A stretch of DNA of 64,000 nt from Bugula neritina (taxonomy: Eukaryota > Bryozoa > Gymnolaemata > Cheilostomatida > Bugulidae): contig OZ037765.1 in the NCBI GenBank assembly GCA_964035545.1, positions 4,833,698-4,897,697 of the forward strand, written 5' to 3'. The notes beneath the pieces were generated by a model. That model did not search any database, had not been told where the DNA came from, and worked only from the letters and a program-made list of their open reading frames with translations. The position numbers and the translations under genes were made by a program. Numbering within the stretch: position 1 is the stretch's first letter; each line of letters opens with the position of its first letter. Of this stretch, positions 53,101 to 63,362 are shown piece after piece.

Positions 53101-56100
53101 ATTATCACCACAACAAATAAATTAAGTTAATTTATAGCAGAGAAATCACATTTTTTACAGCTAAAAATGTATAATTACAATAGGTGAGCATAATTACTGC
53201 TATAAACGTAACAACAAATGTATTACCTGGTTATGGGAAATTCCCCCTGCCAAGGCCAAGTCTTTTACCTCCTCGTCAGTTGCATAAGGGTGGTCCCGGT
53301 GTTGCTGATACCAGCGTTGGAGAATAGATACGGCCTTTTTTGACAAAAATCTGCTTTTCTTTTGTACACCAACATTTGAATTAGCTGGTTTATTTTGAGA
53401 CCCACTAAGATCAAGTGGAGCTTCTATGTTCTCTAGAAGAGCGGAGGGGGTGCTGGAGGCATTGGTAGAAGGCAGGGGAAGGCTGGAACCCAGGCCTCCA
53501 GGCAGATTAACTAAAATAATATATAAGTCATTATTTTTCCACGACTTGAATGATTTCGTCTTAACATCTGCTACAATACCAAGGCATTTTTCTACTGTGA
53601 GTGTTTAAATTCTCATTTTTGTGTCATTGTGACAGTTAGGCACTTGGGTAATTGCTTGATATTAGATAAGTTTTGCAAATGTAAACACAATCGTGTAGTT
53701 AAAAATAACAGCTTGAGGCAGTGTATCAAAGTGTCACCCGTATTTACTCATATTTAGAGCATTTCAACTTGAGAAGTTATGATTAAAGAGATATAGTTAC
53801 ACCTGCGGGGATGATAATCTATATCACAGCACTATTCACACAATACCTCTGAGAAACTGTAAAAACTTGAAGAGGTAAAATAAACGAGAGCCAAGCATCA
53901 GCTGCACTGGCAAATTAGCCAGCATAATAATTAATATTAGGCTAACCTGCGTTGAAAGATATGCATAATTTTACATAATGCTCATGAGAAAAGGCCAATT
54001 AATATAATTTTTTGAAGTGTCATTTCTACGGTTGGCAAATTAGATTATATAATCGTATAGGATTCAAAACCAACAATTTTTCACAGGTTTTTGATATTCT
54101 GCATAATTATCTAAACCCCAGAATAATGAGAGGTCTTATTGTACACGCCTATAAAATCATCATATATTAAAGATAATCAAGGACAATATTCAACAAAGTA
54201 AAAAACCCGGATCTTTGATTATAAAAAAGATTTGAGAGTAAAATTAGGTGCTTGAAAGTTTTTCACAAACATGATAAAAACAGAGTATAAAAATTTTGAT
54301 AAAACAACTAGGAATAGTTTATTGGACCTAGCAAGTGTTTGTAGTTTCAAGGTCAGTGAAATATAGAGAGCTATTTTGTATATAGAAATACAGGTTGCTC
54401 TTTTATGTAGAAACACAGATAGCTGCTGTGTATAAAAGACTACATATAAACACTTGATGAAAAAAAAACCACTGGTTGTGTACCAAATTTGAAATACAAT
54501 TTTAAATATAAGTTAAAAACAAAAATTGAGTTGTGTTGAATAAAACATAAAAAACTGACTTTAGGTACAACTACAAGAGCAACTATGTGTAATCAGTAAT
54601 AAGGTAATACTTTAAGGCACCAAATGTTTTAGAAAGTGAAATTATTTTTATATAATATGTGCACAATCATATACACGCATTTTCATAAGCATTTCTATAT
54701 ACACATTCTCAACAAAAACCTAAGCATGTAAAGCAATATAAAATTAACAAATACAAATGAAATATTTATGTTTGAACAATACTTACCACCAGGTTTCATA
54801 GCAACATCTGGCATCAAAAGTTTAGTCTTTTTCATCAGTGTGTCCAGAGTAACCTTCATCTGATTGATAAGGGTTTCTCGCTCCCGATTATAATGCCAAT
54901 TTATAAGCTGACTGGCATCAGCTCCATGACTGTTAAACGCCAGCGCCTTATACCTCTGAACCTCTATCTGGTCAGTATACTGGTAATACGTAGTAAGCAG
55001 CGCGGGGAAATAAGACTGCAGTTGAATCAGCATCATTTGCAGTACAGCGTGTTCTTTAGCTAAACCGTCGCTAACAGTGGTAAACGAAGAGTCTAAAGAT
55101 CTAGGTGAACTACTAGTACTACTAGTTTCTGTCAGCAACGAATATGGCACATTAGATCTAACACAATCTAAAGCTAACGTAACTTGTAAGTCGTTAAAAA
55201 GAGGATGACTTTTTAGCTGTTCAAGTCTTTTTCGATGATCACTATTGCTTTCACTATCTAGGCTACCAGCCCTTTCGGCTTTGATGGTTGGTGAAGACAT
55301 TTCGAGTAGAGCGTCGCGTTCGCTACGTTTGCTCTCGTGGAAGAGACTGTGAATCGCCAGAACTGGAAGCTCGCTACTCATAATAATATAGCTGATTGAG
55401 AGAGTAACCAATCAGCTATACTCATTCATTGTATCAATATAATAGCAATATGAGAATAGAGCTGCAATAGAGTGAGACTTAATACTCGTGGAGTGCTTAG
55501 TTCGACTGCCTCTGTCACTCCTTTGCATCATAAGTAGCATGAAAACGGTAACAGGAAAAGAATGCCAATAGGTGTTTGTCTGTATGCCAATCAAGCAATG
55601 ATGAGTATTATTCAGCGTGTCAGCAATAATAAACATGTCACACTATAACCTGCCTGCCACACACTCAAGAGTGGATACATTAGCATGTCAATACACTTTG
55701 CTCTAACTGCCCACTCCCAACTTTACTTACACCAAGTAAAATTACATCAAATAAATATCTACATAAAAGGTAAAGAAATAAGTATATAATCATTGAATAT
55801 AAAAACCTAAATATCAAGTCTTATTTTCTGAATTGAAAAAAATATAAATCCGGCCCTGTAAAAAGCATGATCAAGCGTAGCACAAATAATTACGAGCATC
55901 TTTTACACAATCTTTGAGAAGTGGGTGATTAGCTTTTCACGGTGCCGATAGAGTGTATCAAAGAACAACGTGTTTAAACAAACCATCTACTTATGTAAAA
56001 CAAGCTAATCTATTGATGCATTTGAGAGCTACTAAGGCAGTTGGCCAACACAAAATCTCATAAATGAATTTTTTAACATCAAACCTTCAATAAATCATGA

Positions 56101-59100
56101 ACCCTTGGCTAGAGCATGGTTACCACACACTAAATAAAAATATGAAATGGTTTTAATTCAGAATTGTAATCTTTGTCAATAAATAGTCCTTTAGCTAAAT
56201 ATAAATTTTTTTCTAGTTTTAACTTTTAAATTAATAATTATTGACTTAGAGTAAATGGTAGTGCTAGAAGTGCTTCATGAACTTATACGTGGTATTCAAT
56301 TTTTTGTAAATTTCAAATTTATGAAACTCTAAATAAAGTCAAAATTAATTTTAACTTTAATTACACGTCTCAGCAATTTTAGCTGATATTTAATTTTGAG
56401 ACAACTTTCTCAATATCAAGATAGAAGTGAAAACATGTCTCACTCGAGTGTTAAAATATTTATTTAAAATAAAAACTTTGGTTTAAGCAAATATTTCAGC
56501 AACAAAGAATTGCACTACTAGCAGTATAATGTAATTATGCAAGATAATGCCATTTATTACCTAGCCGCATATTATCCTATATAATTATAAAACTCACTCA
56601 TGCAAGTTTATAATCGCTACTCCTGTGAGAAACCCCTGATAGAAAGAGTTTTTGTTAGAACTTATTTAGATGAGTCACAGGAGTAATTATGACCGAATGC
56701 TTTTCCTAACATCACCAATGGCCTTTGTCGGGTTCGAACCCATGACTCCGTGTTCACAAAGCAAACAAACGCTTTAACCCCCTACATAATTACATTATCT
56801 TACATAATTATAATATTCTCTAAAATGCGTCTAATAAAATTCTTTGTTGCAAAAATATTTACTCAAACTAAAGTTTTTATTTAAATACATATTTTTGCAC
56901 CCAAGTAAGGCCTATTTTCAATTTTCTACTTTGATAAAAAATGTTAAGTGAACTTTCTAAAAACCAAACTAAAAAACACCTAATTTCAACAAATGATACA
57001 GTTGTGTCCTACCTTTCTAAAACCTCAAAAAAAACCATCTTAATGCCAAAGTAATTAGAAGGTGGCTTGTGTAATTATGACTATTTAGATTTTACTACCT
57101 TATTACTAACAAATGTTCTCATGCACGGGTACCGTAAACATTTCAAACATTCTGAAATTGTGATTGAAAATGAAAAATATTAAAACATGGCATTAGTTGA
57201 GCTTTTCTCAAAACTATTTCAGGAATACATGATTTATGGCGTCAAAAATGTTTTTGAAAAAGTGCAGGTGGGTATTATTTAATTTCCACTAGTTAGGAGA
57301 AAGGTGAGGGAGTGAAGAATTATAAGTACTAAACTTGGTTGATGGGCAACAATGCAGTGAGTTAAGACTACTATTATGATAGAGCCATTGCAATAGTAAT
57401 TATTACACTGTAAATAAATTACCAGTACCACATTGCTGAGTGTATCCCCATAGATTATAGCATATTACCGTATGGTAAGCTTACAGCTAGTCTGTGTGAA
57501 AAGTAGTTCATTCTCCATAAATAAGACAGCTCAACGTCCTTAGACTCATTCAATAGAAACAGATTTTAATCTATATTTGTGAGCTAGTTTCATCAGATTC
57601 CTATGCCTGAGGTGTTACTTTTTATTTCTGAAGAAAAATGGCATCCACTCAAAAGTGACCATTAAAAATATGAGAACTAAACTTTTTTAGCAAAACATGT
57701 ATGTATTTTCATAGCTTGTGCTTTAATGGAATATAATTATTATAAAGTAAAAAATATTATACAAAACTATTACTATAACGGCTTAAAACTCTCATACAGA
57801 GTGAGAATAGAATAATAATACTAAAATAAAACTTAAAGACTGAAACCCCTACTGTTTACATGTACAAGTTTTCATGAAGAGTAGCATAAACTAATATTTA
57901 AAAACCTAAAATATGTATTTAGCCGAAAATTATAGATAGACTCAGCAAGAGAAATAAAACTGAGTGAGAGATGGAAGGAATACATGCTGTTAAAGTGTGA
58001 AACGACTATACACGCAGCACACTGAGGAGGTGTTAGAATTACATAATGACATTTAGATTTTAGCTAATTAATAGAGTGCTCCACAGTTAATTACGATGGT
58101 TAAAAGAGTGTTACACAAAACGAATTAGAAATGACACACCAGAATAATATAACTTTATTAGAAAATACAATCCTATGCTGATATATACTGTATATCAGAA
58201 AAGGGGATAACATATAATCTGGGCAATGCTAGTAGATGTCACATCAATTGTTTTGTGAACGCCTTTGTACTAAGCTATAAAGTAGATCAATTTCATGAGT
58301 GCACTTCAAAAGGATGCCACGGAACGACTGGAGCACTGATCCTACAGCACCTAGCCAGTGATTTTTCAAACCGAAAAATAATGGAAACGCCTCAGTGCTA
58401 ACCCGTTCCACCACTTTCATTAGCTAGTCAAGTTATAGATTACTTAGTTGTAAGAGGGAATGCATGCACAAGTATAACAACATTACTAATTATATACATA
58501 TGCCAGTCAATTCATATTTTCAAGATTTATATACCTTTTAAGATTGTAAATTTAATTACAACTTAAAAGCAGCCAACACTCCAAACATATGCCCAAGAAA
58601 ACAAATGTCTAAAAACAACACTAAAGTGTACTATTTACTTGTGTGTAGTCTTAGAGATGCTTACTATGTTATATCGGGCTATTAGTACGTTAATCTAGAA
58701 TTCAAATATATATTTTCAAAAATTATAAGTTATTTTTTTGGTCACAGATTGAGTATGTTAGATCTAAACGTGTATAAAATTTGCTGTTAGATGAGAAATG
58801 ACCTCCAACAAAGAACAAATCCCAGTAATTAATACAAATACCCAGTAATATGCAGTATCTAAGGGTATTACAACATACTCTGTGGTAGAGGTTGCACTCT
58901 CAAGCCAAAACAAAGGTGATAGTATTTGACAAACCTTGTGAGTAATGAGCAACCTAGTGGCCTTCAGACTTGCCTCCATCTTTATTATGGCGGCTGCCGG
59001 ATACTATAAAACAGCAAATATATTGTTTTATTATCTGTTATAAAATAAACAATGTGGTGATTAAATAAAAAATTTACTTGTACCCACATATACTGACAAA

Positions 59101-62100
59101 AAATTATAAATGCCTGCATATTGCTGTTGAATGAGAAAAGATTTCTTATTGCGTTTTAGAAAAATATCATTGATTTACAATTTTACTCAAAGCTTGTTTA
59201 ATTTTATACATGTACAAAATTAAACAAGCTTGGAAGGCATATGCACGTATAAATGTAGACTACAGCATTGCAACTTTATAACAGGTGCTTCACAAGAAAC
59301 ATACTTTTTTATGCACGCAAAAATTTAAAGCATTTAAAAAAATTAATTGCTGCCTTAAAAAAAATGGTTTTGCTTTTCAAAAAAGAATGAACGCAAAAAA
59401 TTGAATTTCTAGTGACCAGTTAATAGAAAACTATTAATTTTTAAGTTTTGGCGTATAAAAGCTGAAAAATATAATTATTTCGTGTCAGTGAAAAAGATTA
59501 ATTTTTTGCGTCTATGATGGCTAATAAATTTTATTACAAAGTGACTTTGGCAGAGTATGTGTCGTAACACCTTTTGTTCACTAACGGTAGTGTTACTTCA
59601 TTTTCCTATACTAATCTCAGTTATGAGCACTTGTAGTTATTCTTTGCAGCTTGAGCAATAGAAATAACCCACACATCTCCGACGGCAGGCATTCTAATTC
59701 ATTTGACAGATTTTTTCACCCAAGAACTAATTTCCAATATGTGTCAGTTGATTGCTCAAGGCGCCGAGCCTGCAGAGGCACCACCTAGATGTGCGACGGT
59801 AGGCCACCGCATAGCCTGGGCTACATCCTGAAGTCAACAAATGTCACCCACAATTAACAACTTTTTAATGTACTCGGAATGCTAATTTATTAACAAAATC
59901 TTTTGGGAGCATCCGTAAAATGAACTGGGTTCACACAGCTCATGAATAATATGCCGATAGATCTTCATCATAACCAAGCATCAGCCATTTTAAATGAGGA
60001 AGATTTTATCATCACGTATTTTTCATTTCTAATATCTCTTTATCTTCAATTACATTACAATAAAATGCTAATTTATGTTTCATGTTTACAGGCCTCTATA
60101 GAAAACCCATTGTAACCAATGAAACATTGAGAAAAAATCAATCTAATGACATTGCAAAAATGAAAATTGTATCATTAAATATTATATCAGAGGTGAAGAA
60201 CTGTGAACAAAACTGAAATCATATATACTAGGACAGAAGTTGAAACAATAAAAACTAACACAATAGACCACAGTGTTGAGGATACCAGGATATATTATTA
60301 GACACTTATACTTCTCAGCAGTCACAGTTGCTGGCATATCACCAGTAGCCAATTGCTATGCGTTGCCAGCTCTAGATTGAGTCGCTCTAATATCCAGTTT
60401 GTTGCCAACAAAACACTTTTTTGTCCTTTTCATGAAAATTTTAGAATTTTTGGAGAAATGTTCAAAGAAAGAAATTGGAGAAAAATTTTATAATTCTTTC
60501 CAGCATGTATTTACATCTTTTTGGATAGCAAATATAACTGCTACTTATTTTGAGAAAGATACAAGTACTAAGACGAAAAACTCAACTCAATTGATTATAG
60601 CATAACTCAAGCAATTATCAAGCTAGTAAACAAGTTTTTGAGAAAGGATAAAAAGTTAAACATGGACAAAAAACTTTATATTTAGATTTGAATTAAATAC
60701 AATGTTTGGTTTTTTATCCTTTAAAGAGTAAGTTAGTTATCAAATTTTCTGTTCATAGACCGAGCTACAATAAATATTCTATTTCCCATCTTAATTTAAA
60801 TACTTTTATATATGAAATAAAAAGTTTAAACAAAATTTCAACAAACTTCCACAGTGTATAATATATCAGAAAAAAATTTCAGTCAATAAAAACTATATTA
60901 TACAAAGTGATATCAATATTTATTTGAAGTGAAGTTTCAAAACCGTAATTGCTTTGGCCATTGGAAAAATAAAAATTTTAGGAACATGTCAAGTTATGAA
61001 ATAGTAGGACATGGGACTGTATCCTGGTCCACCTAGACATCATATGGCATCAGAGTTGGGGTTTAACTTGAGGTTAGCAATTCACAAAAGACCTGATAGG
61101 CTGAGCTAAGTGGTGAAGTCATAAGGATTAGTCATAAATTCACATGTCACACCAGAATGTTTAATAAGTCTCAACTGCCACTCGGCTAAGATTATAGCAG
61201 TAGGTGACAGGTGCTTGCAACAAGGCGTGAAATTCTGAGTTACACTTTTTTTCTTAATAAAAATTTCCATCTCTTTTCAGTAAACAAGCAGATACGCATT
61301 TGCACATCAGTAAATATTACCATCTAGCTAAACCCATTGTTGTAAAAATCATTTTTATAATCCCACATCAATATAATTTATTTGAAACAAAGTTTTACAA
61401 AAAAAATGGTTTATACATCAGTCTTCAGAGTAATAAAAAAGCAAAAAGGAAACAGAAATTAGATCTCCTTTTAATATAATGGCCAGCTAAGGCTAGGGAG
61501 TAACAAGCTACAGATTCCTAGAAAGTATTACTGTTGCAAATGCTCATAGTGAAACACAGTTGATTACTGAAAAATTAACTCCATTACAATTTTAATGCAT
61601 ATAAGTTAAAAGAAACTTGAACATGCTCAAAGTATTATAGTATTTAATGTTTGCTAAATTTTTTAACAATGCAATCTTTTATTTTATCATAGTTATTATG
61701 AATACAAAAATATATTTACGAAACAATATGTCATGTATTTTTTGCAACTGTGTAAATGAAATAGAATAAAGTAGTCTTTTCAATAACCCTCCATCATGCC
61801 AAAACATATAGCATAGACATTTCTCACTACTAATTATGTTTTACCAATCGTTACAACAACTAACACCATTTCATGCCAACTGTCTACAGAATTAGCTGCT
61901 TGATATTAGTTGATATAGTTTTGTATAAAGAGTTGTTATTGTTGCTCTACGCTGTTTGAAGATGTCACTTCATATTAATCACCTAATTAAACTGCCCTCC
62001 ACATTTTGCCTCCGTGGCACATAATTTCTAGGCTTTACCAATTCAAGGAGGTTCCTACAGCTTAATTATTACCTCAATATGGCAGCATTACAGTCATTAT

Positions 62101-63362
62101 TAGCTACTGCAAACCTGTCACCTATCTACACAGCAATTACATGAACTATTCAACAAGGCTTTATTACAAAACAACCACCTCATATGATTTGGGCCCGGTT
62201 TTTAAAAATGCTCACCCCCAAATATAACTGTATTCCAGTCAACTATTAATGAAATATACACATTATTACACAGCTGTGTAACAATATTTAAATAACAATA
62301 AGTATGATACCCATGATCTACAATACCACGACACATAATGCATGGCATTTTCTAAATAAGCAACATAATAAAACGTATCATCATGGCACCGCACTGTGTT
62401 ATTATTTTAGTGCAAGTGGACATGTCAAATGAAACTGTATATTTTATATCTCTTCAGTATGTGCTTTTAAACACTCCATTGAGCTATACACTACTTTCAT
62501 AGAAGTTTCATGCGTAACTTTGTACACCTATGCAAATTTCATACAAATCCTTAACTGACAAAATACCAACGACTAACAATATGCAGGTAGCTCTATTTTT
62601 AAAAATATATTTTTGCATCCTTTTAGATTTAATTAAACAAGAAATGTAGTGATTCCCTATTCAGAGTATTACCAAATATTTTTGCAATTCAACAAATAAA
62701 GAAAAAACGTCCCCAACATATATAAAAAGAAAAGGTAATCAAAATCTGAGCACCAGGTTTTCATTAAAAGTTTTAAGTTTTCGAAAAACCCAACATCCTG
62801 GTGCACTTGTTTTTGCATCACGTCTTAGTGATATCATGTTATAAGTGGCATGATGATAAGCAGCTAGGCCGTGCATTTCTATGGGTGTTAACCAAAATAC
62901 TAAAACCGCAAATACACAGACTGGCAAGATACCCTCGCGCAAACAAGATATTTCAAATTGAAAATTGCAATACATTAATTGGAAATGCACCAATTTTCCA
63001 TCAACTACATCAATGAGCTTAGTGGTGCTTCCCTGCATTCACACATCTCTAGGGTCTTCGCTAAGCGACAAATAATGGCGACAGCGTGATATTGATAACT
63101 TTTCTAATAAAAAAATAATTGCGTCTAAACTGCTGAGTAAGCACTCTTACAGTAAGCTGAAGAGAATTTTGTTTAGTTCGATAAGAAAAAAGATTACGAT
63201 CCAAATGATAAGCAGATGAGTTGAAGTAAAACCGCACCTTGTCATAGCAAGCAATGGCTTCCCGGTATTGAGCAATCACGTCGGTAGTCGTCACGTTGAG
63301 CTTCGCTTTCGTTGATGCCAAATCCAAGTGACTAAAACTGTTTTGTAGTGAGAGAGAAGGGT
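35133..63362 (-). CDS. TRAPPC9: TRAPPC9 (NIBP/Trs120), TRAPP II complex subunit, C-terminal part (18 coding exons; N-terminus outside window)
   Basis: Minus-strand exons in coding order: 63362-63238, 59003-58935, 49607-49533, 48387-48186, 46986-46893, 46144-45968, 44720-44581, 43835-43750, 42956-42830, 41978-41771, 40241-40156, 39862-39678, 38473-38349, 38200-38087, 36632-36442, 36204-36124, 35955-35831, 35273-35133. Every junction phase fits; about 782 residues plus stop (human protein 1,148). Seen: the helical-repeat region with VIAQYREAIACYDK, then NFHRKAAFFKRVAAMHCVNP, nearly identical to human; VLPPVVFTCFPLLR; LPPHLEPHKLKKVLP; FSWVQGTAGSVEVHLCNPLP, the start of the beta-sandwich domains; and the C-terminus with YLVGEPIKFLYKISN and FIHIGQSSHLG. 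The family scaffolds TRAPP II at the Golgi, which activates Rab11/Rab1-type GTPases, and NIBP also binds NIK and IKK-beta in mammals. The 38087 to 36632 junction is the least certain, since the human protein has extra residues there. A homeobox gene lies inside the 9.3-kb intron. Confidence 0.93.
35375..35430. repeat. inverted repeat: two SINE body ends head to head
   Basis: A 25-base left arm (35375-35399, starting ACATCACCAATGGCC) and right arm (35406-35430, ending CTATTGGTGATGT) are reverse complements with one mismatch around the 6-base loop TTCGAG. Both arms are SINE body sequence, so the left arm is the stub of a minus-oriented copy joined to the plus-oriented copy that follows. Confidence 0.85.
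35405..35565 (+). mobile_element. SINE-like element, 5' truncated
   Basis: Starts in the body (ACAAAGGCTATTGGTGATGT) and runs through GAAGAGCATCCAGTCATAAT, AACAAAAAACCTCTCTATCA and GGGTTTCTCACAGGGATAGT to ACTATAAACTTGCATGAGTT plus a T run. No A-box half. Located in a TRAPPC9 intron, followed by ATAACAATATA repeats to about 35660. Confidence 0.75.
36713..36850. repeat. GTGTGACAGACAGACA repeats in a TRAPPC9 intron
   Basis: Irregular tandem copies of CAGTGTGACAGACAGA and variants in the intron 36633-38086. The Ser/Leu/Cys-rich minus-strand reading across it (36694-37032) is a repeat translation, not a gene. Confidence 0.7.
38636..38795 (+). mobile_element. SINE-like element, degenerate head
   Basis: Body words GTGGTGATGTTAGGAAGAGC, GTCATAAATGCTCTTGTGTC, ATAAGTTCTTAGCTCATTTA and TTTCTCACAGAGATAGTGAC, ending ACTATAAACTCGAGTGAGTT. 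A weak T-arm GAGTTCAAAC remains. Plus orientation in a TRAPPC9 intron. Confidence 0.7.
41440..41765. repeat. ~25-bp tandem repeat in a TRAPPC9 intron
   Basis: Degenerate units of ACTTACACGTATAGACGTAC plus ACTGT, with variants ACACAGAGATG and ACACGTAGAGATATAG. Ends next to the donor of the exon 41978-41771. Confidence 0.85.
43370..43497. repeat. 21-bp tandem repeat in a TRAPPC9 intron (about 6 copies)
   Basis: Units of AACATACAGGTCTGAGTAGA plus C, with variants CTGACCAGAC and CTGAGTATAC. The length is a multiple of three, so it stays open and yields a YVVYSDLY-like periodic minus-strand reading that is not a gene. Confidence 0.88.
43924..44118 (+). mobile_element. SINE-like element with tRNA-like head
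   Basis: AGCAGCCGTGATCTAAGGGTT (A-box region; the best copy has GTGGTCTAGGGGTT), then AGGCCATTGGTGATGTTAGG, GTCATAATTGCTCCTGTGTG and TTCTCACAGGGGTAGTGC. The B-box part is deleted (AAACATCAAAGGCC). Lies in the intron 43836-44580 of TRAPPC9. Confidence 0.75.
47799..48007 (-). mobile_element. SINE-like element, minus orientation, with intact tRNA-like head
   Basis: On the minus strand the head reads GCAGCCGTGGTCTAGGGGTT, followed by GGGTTCATGG and GGGTTTCTCAC-type words; on the plus strand the B-box appears as GGGGTTTGAACCC at about 47944 and the A-box as AACCCCTAGACCACGGCTGC near 48005. The body has CCTTCCTAACCTCACCAATA. Located between the TRAPPC9 exons at 46986 and 48186. Confidence 0.78.
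48640..48930. repeat. TATATTATATTACAC microsatellite-like tract
   Basis: Nearly 300 bases of TATTATATTA, CACTATATAACTACA and TTGTATTGTACTATA words in a TRAPPC9 intron. Ile/Leu/Tyr-rich plus-strand readings here are repeat artefacts. Confidence 0.8.
50102..50305. repeat. foldback (inverted) repeat, possible MITE
   Basis: The left part (about 50102-50160) has GTAAAAATGGCACAGGTAAT and AAAGTAGGTAAAAATGGCAC; the right part (about 50215-50305) holds their reverse complements ACCTACTTTTCTATTTGTAC and ATTACCTGTGCCATTTTTAC. About 58 bases pair imperfectly across a spacer of about 60. GTAGGTAAAAAT-type words also repeat in tandem inside the right arm. Confidence 0.75.
51340..51349 (-). terminator. candidate double polyadenylation signal for the nested homeobox gene
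   Basis: Plus-strand TTTATTTATT reads AATAAATAAA on the minus strand, about 450 bases past the stop at 51801. It would end the nested gene independently of the TRAPPC9 transcript. Usage is inferred. Confidence 0.4.
51801..55381 (-). CDS. double TALE-class homeodomain protein, nested in a TRAPPC9 intron (3 coding exons)
   Basis: Minus-strand exons 55381-54787, 53510-53227 and 52523-51801 join in phase (1+2, then 0) to give 533 residues. Homeodomain 1 (about 249-310) is split by the second intron: SRFLSKKAVSILQRWY, HRDHPYATDEEV with the TALE three-residue loop extension, then ISHNQ / VKKWMANTRAR. Homeodomain 2 (about 464-523), wholly in the last exon, has YLSPKAKFILNEWF, EYRPYPTYEEK and VKVDTWFANTRNR. 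Both keep Trp48, Asn51 and Arg53 and carry Ala at the TALE specificity position 50; domain 1 has Met in place of Phe49. N-terminal LKSHPLFNDL (about 56-65) recalls the HPLF motif of MEIS/PKNOX (MEIS-A). The linker between the homeodomains is Ser/Pro/Glu-rich. Expected role: a sequence-specific nuclear transcription factor. The start could instead be the in-frame ATG at 55411, but the shorter start follows a possible acceptor. I cannot assign it to Irx, Meis, Pknox, Tgif, Pbx or Mkx; a lineage-specific divergent TALE gene fits best. Confidence 0.85.
56590..56785 (-). mobile_element. SINE-like element, minus orientation
   Basis: On the plus strand: CATGCAAGTTTATAATCGCT (tail), TGAGAAACCCCTGATAGAAA, TTTTTGTTAGAACTTATTTA, CTAACATCACCAATGGCC and a perfect B-box palindrome GGGTTCGAACCC. 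The head's A-box is partly lost (AACGCTTTAACCCCCTA). It lies inside the large TRAPPC9 intron upstream of the nested homeobox gene. Confidence 0.78.
59190..59231. repeat. 42-bp near-perfect palindrome
   Basis: AAGCTTGTTTAATTTT at the left end and AAAATTAAACAAGCTT at the right are exact reverse complements around ATACATGTAC, in which only one base pair mismatches. It lies in the TRAPPC9 intron between 59004 and 63237 with no gene beside it. Confidence 0.9.
59650..59830. other. GC-rich island with short inverted repeat inside a TRAPPC9 intron
   Basis: CTTGAGCAAT (59650-59659) and ATTGCTCAAG (59751-59760) form a 10-base inverted repeat, followed by a stretch far richer in G+C than its surroundings (GGCGCCGAGCCTGCAGAGGC, GCGACGGTAGGCCACCGC). 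No ORF or known RNA is recognised; it may be a mobile-element remnant or a structured RNA. Confidence 0.35.
60300..63237 (-). other. TRAPPC9 intron, nothing recognised
   Basis: A/T-rich intronic sequence between the exons ending at 59004 and beginning at 63238. I see no coding, tRNA-like or tandem-repeat structure. Positions 63363-64000 are likewise intron leading to TRAPPC9 exons outside the window. Confidence 0.6.

Larger units (their letters stand above)
49608..58934 (-). other. large TRAPPC9 host intron (9.3 kb) carrying a nested gene
   Basis: Phase-0 intron between the exons 59003-58935 and 49607-49533, by far the longest I see in the window after the p38/PBRM1/TRAPPC9 introns of roughly 0.1-2 kb (the next upstream TRAPPC9 intron is 4.2 kb). 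It contains a foldback repeat (50102-50305), the double-TALE gene (51801-55381) and a SINE (56590-56785). From 56800 to 58934 only A/T-rich sequence is visible. Confidence 0.8.

Noticed and set aside
60399-60605. 68-codon plus-strand reading in a TRAPPC9 intron
   Set aside because: A/T-driven Lys/Phe/Ile composition, no recognisable motif and no splice context.
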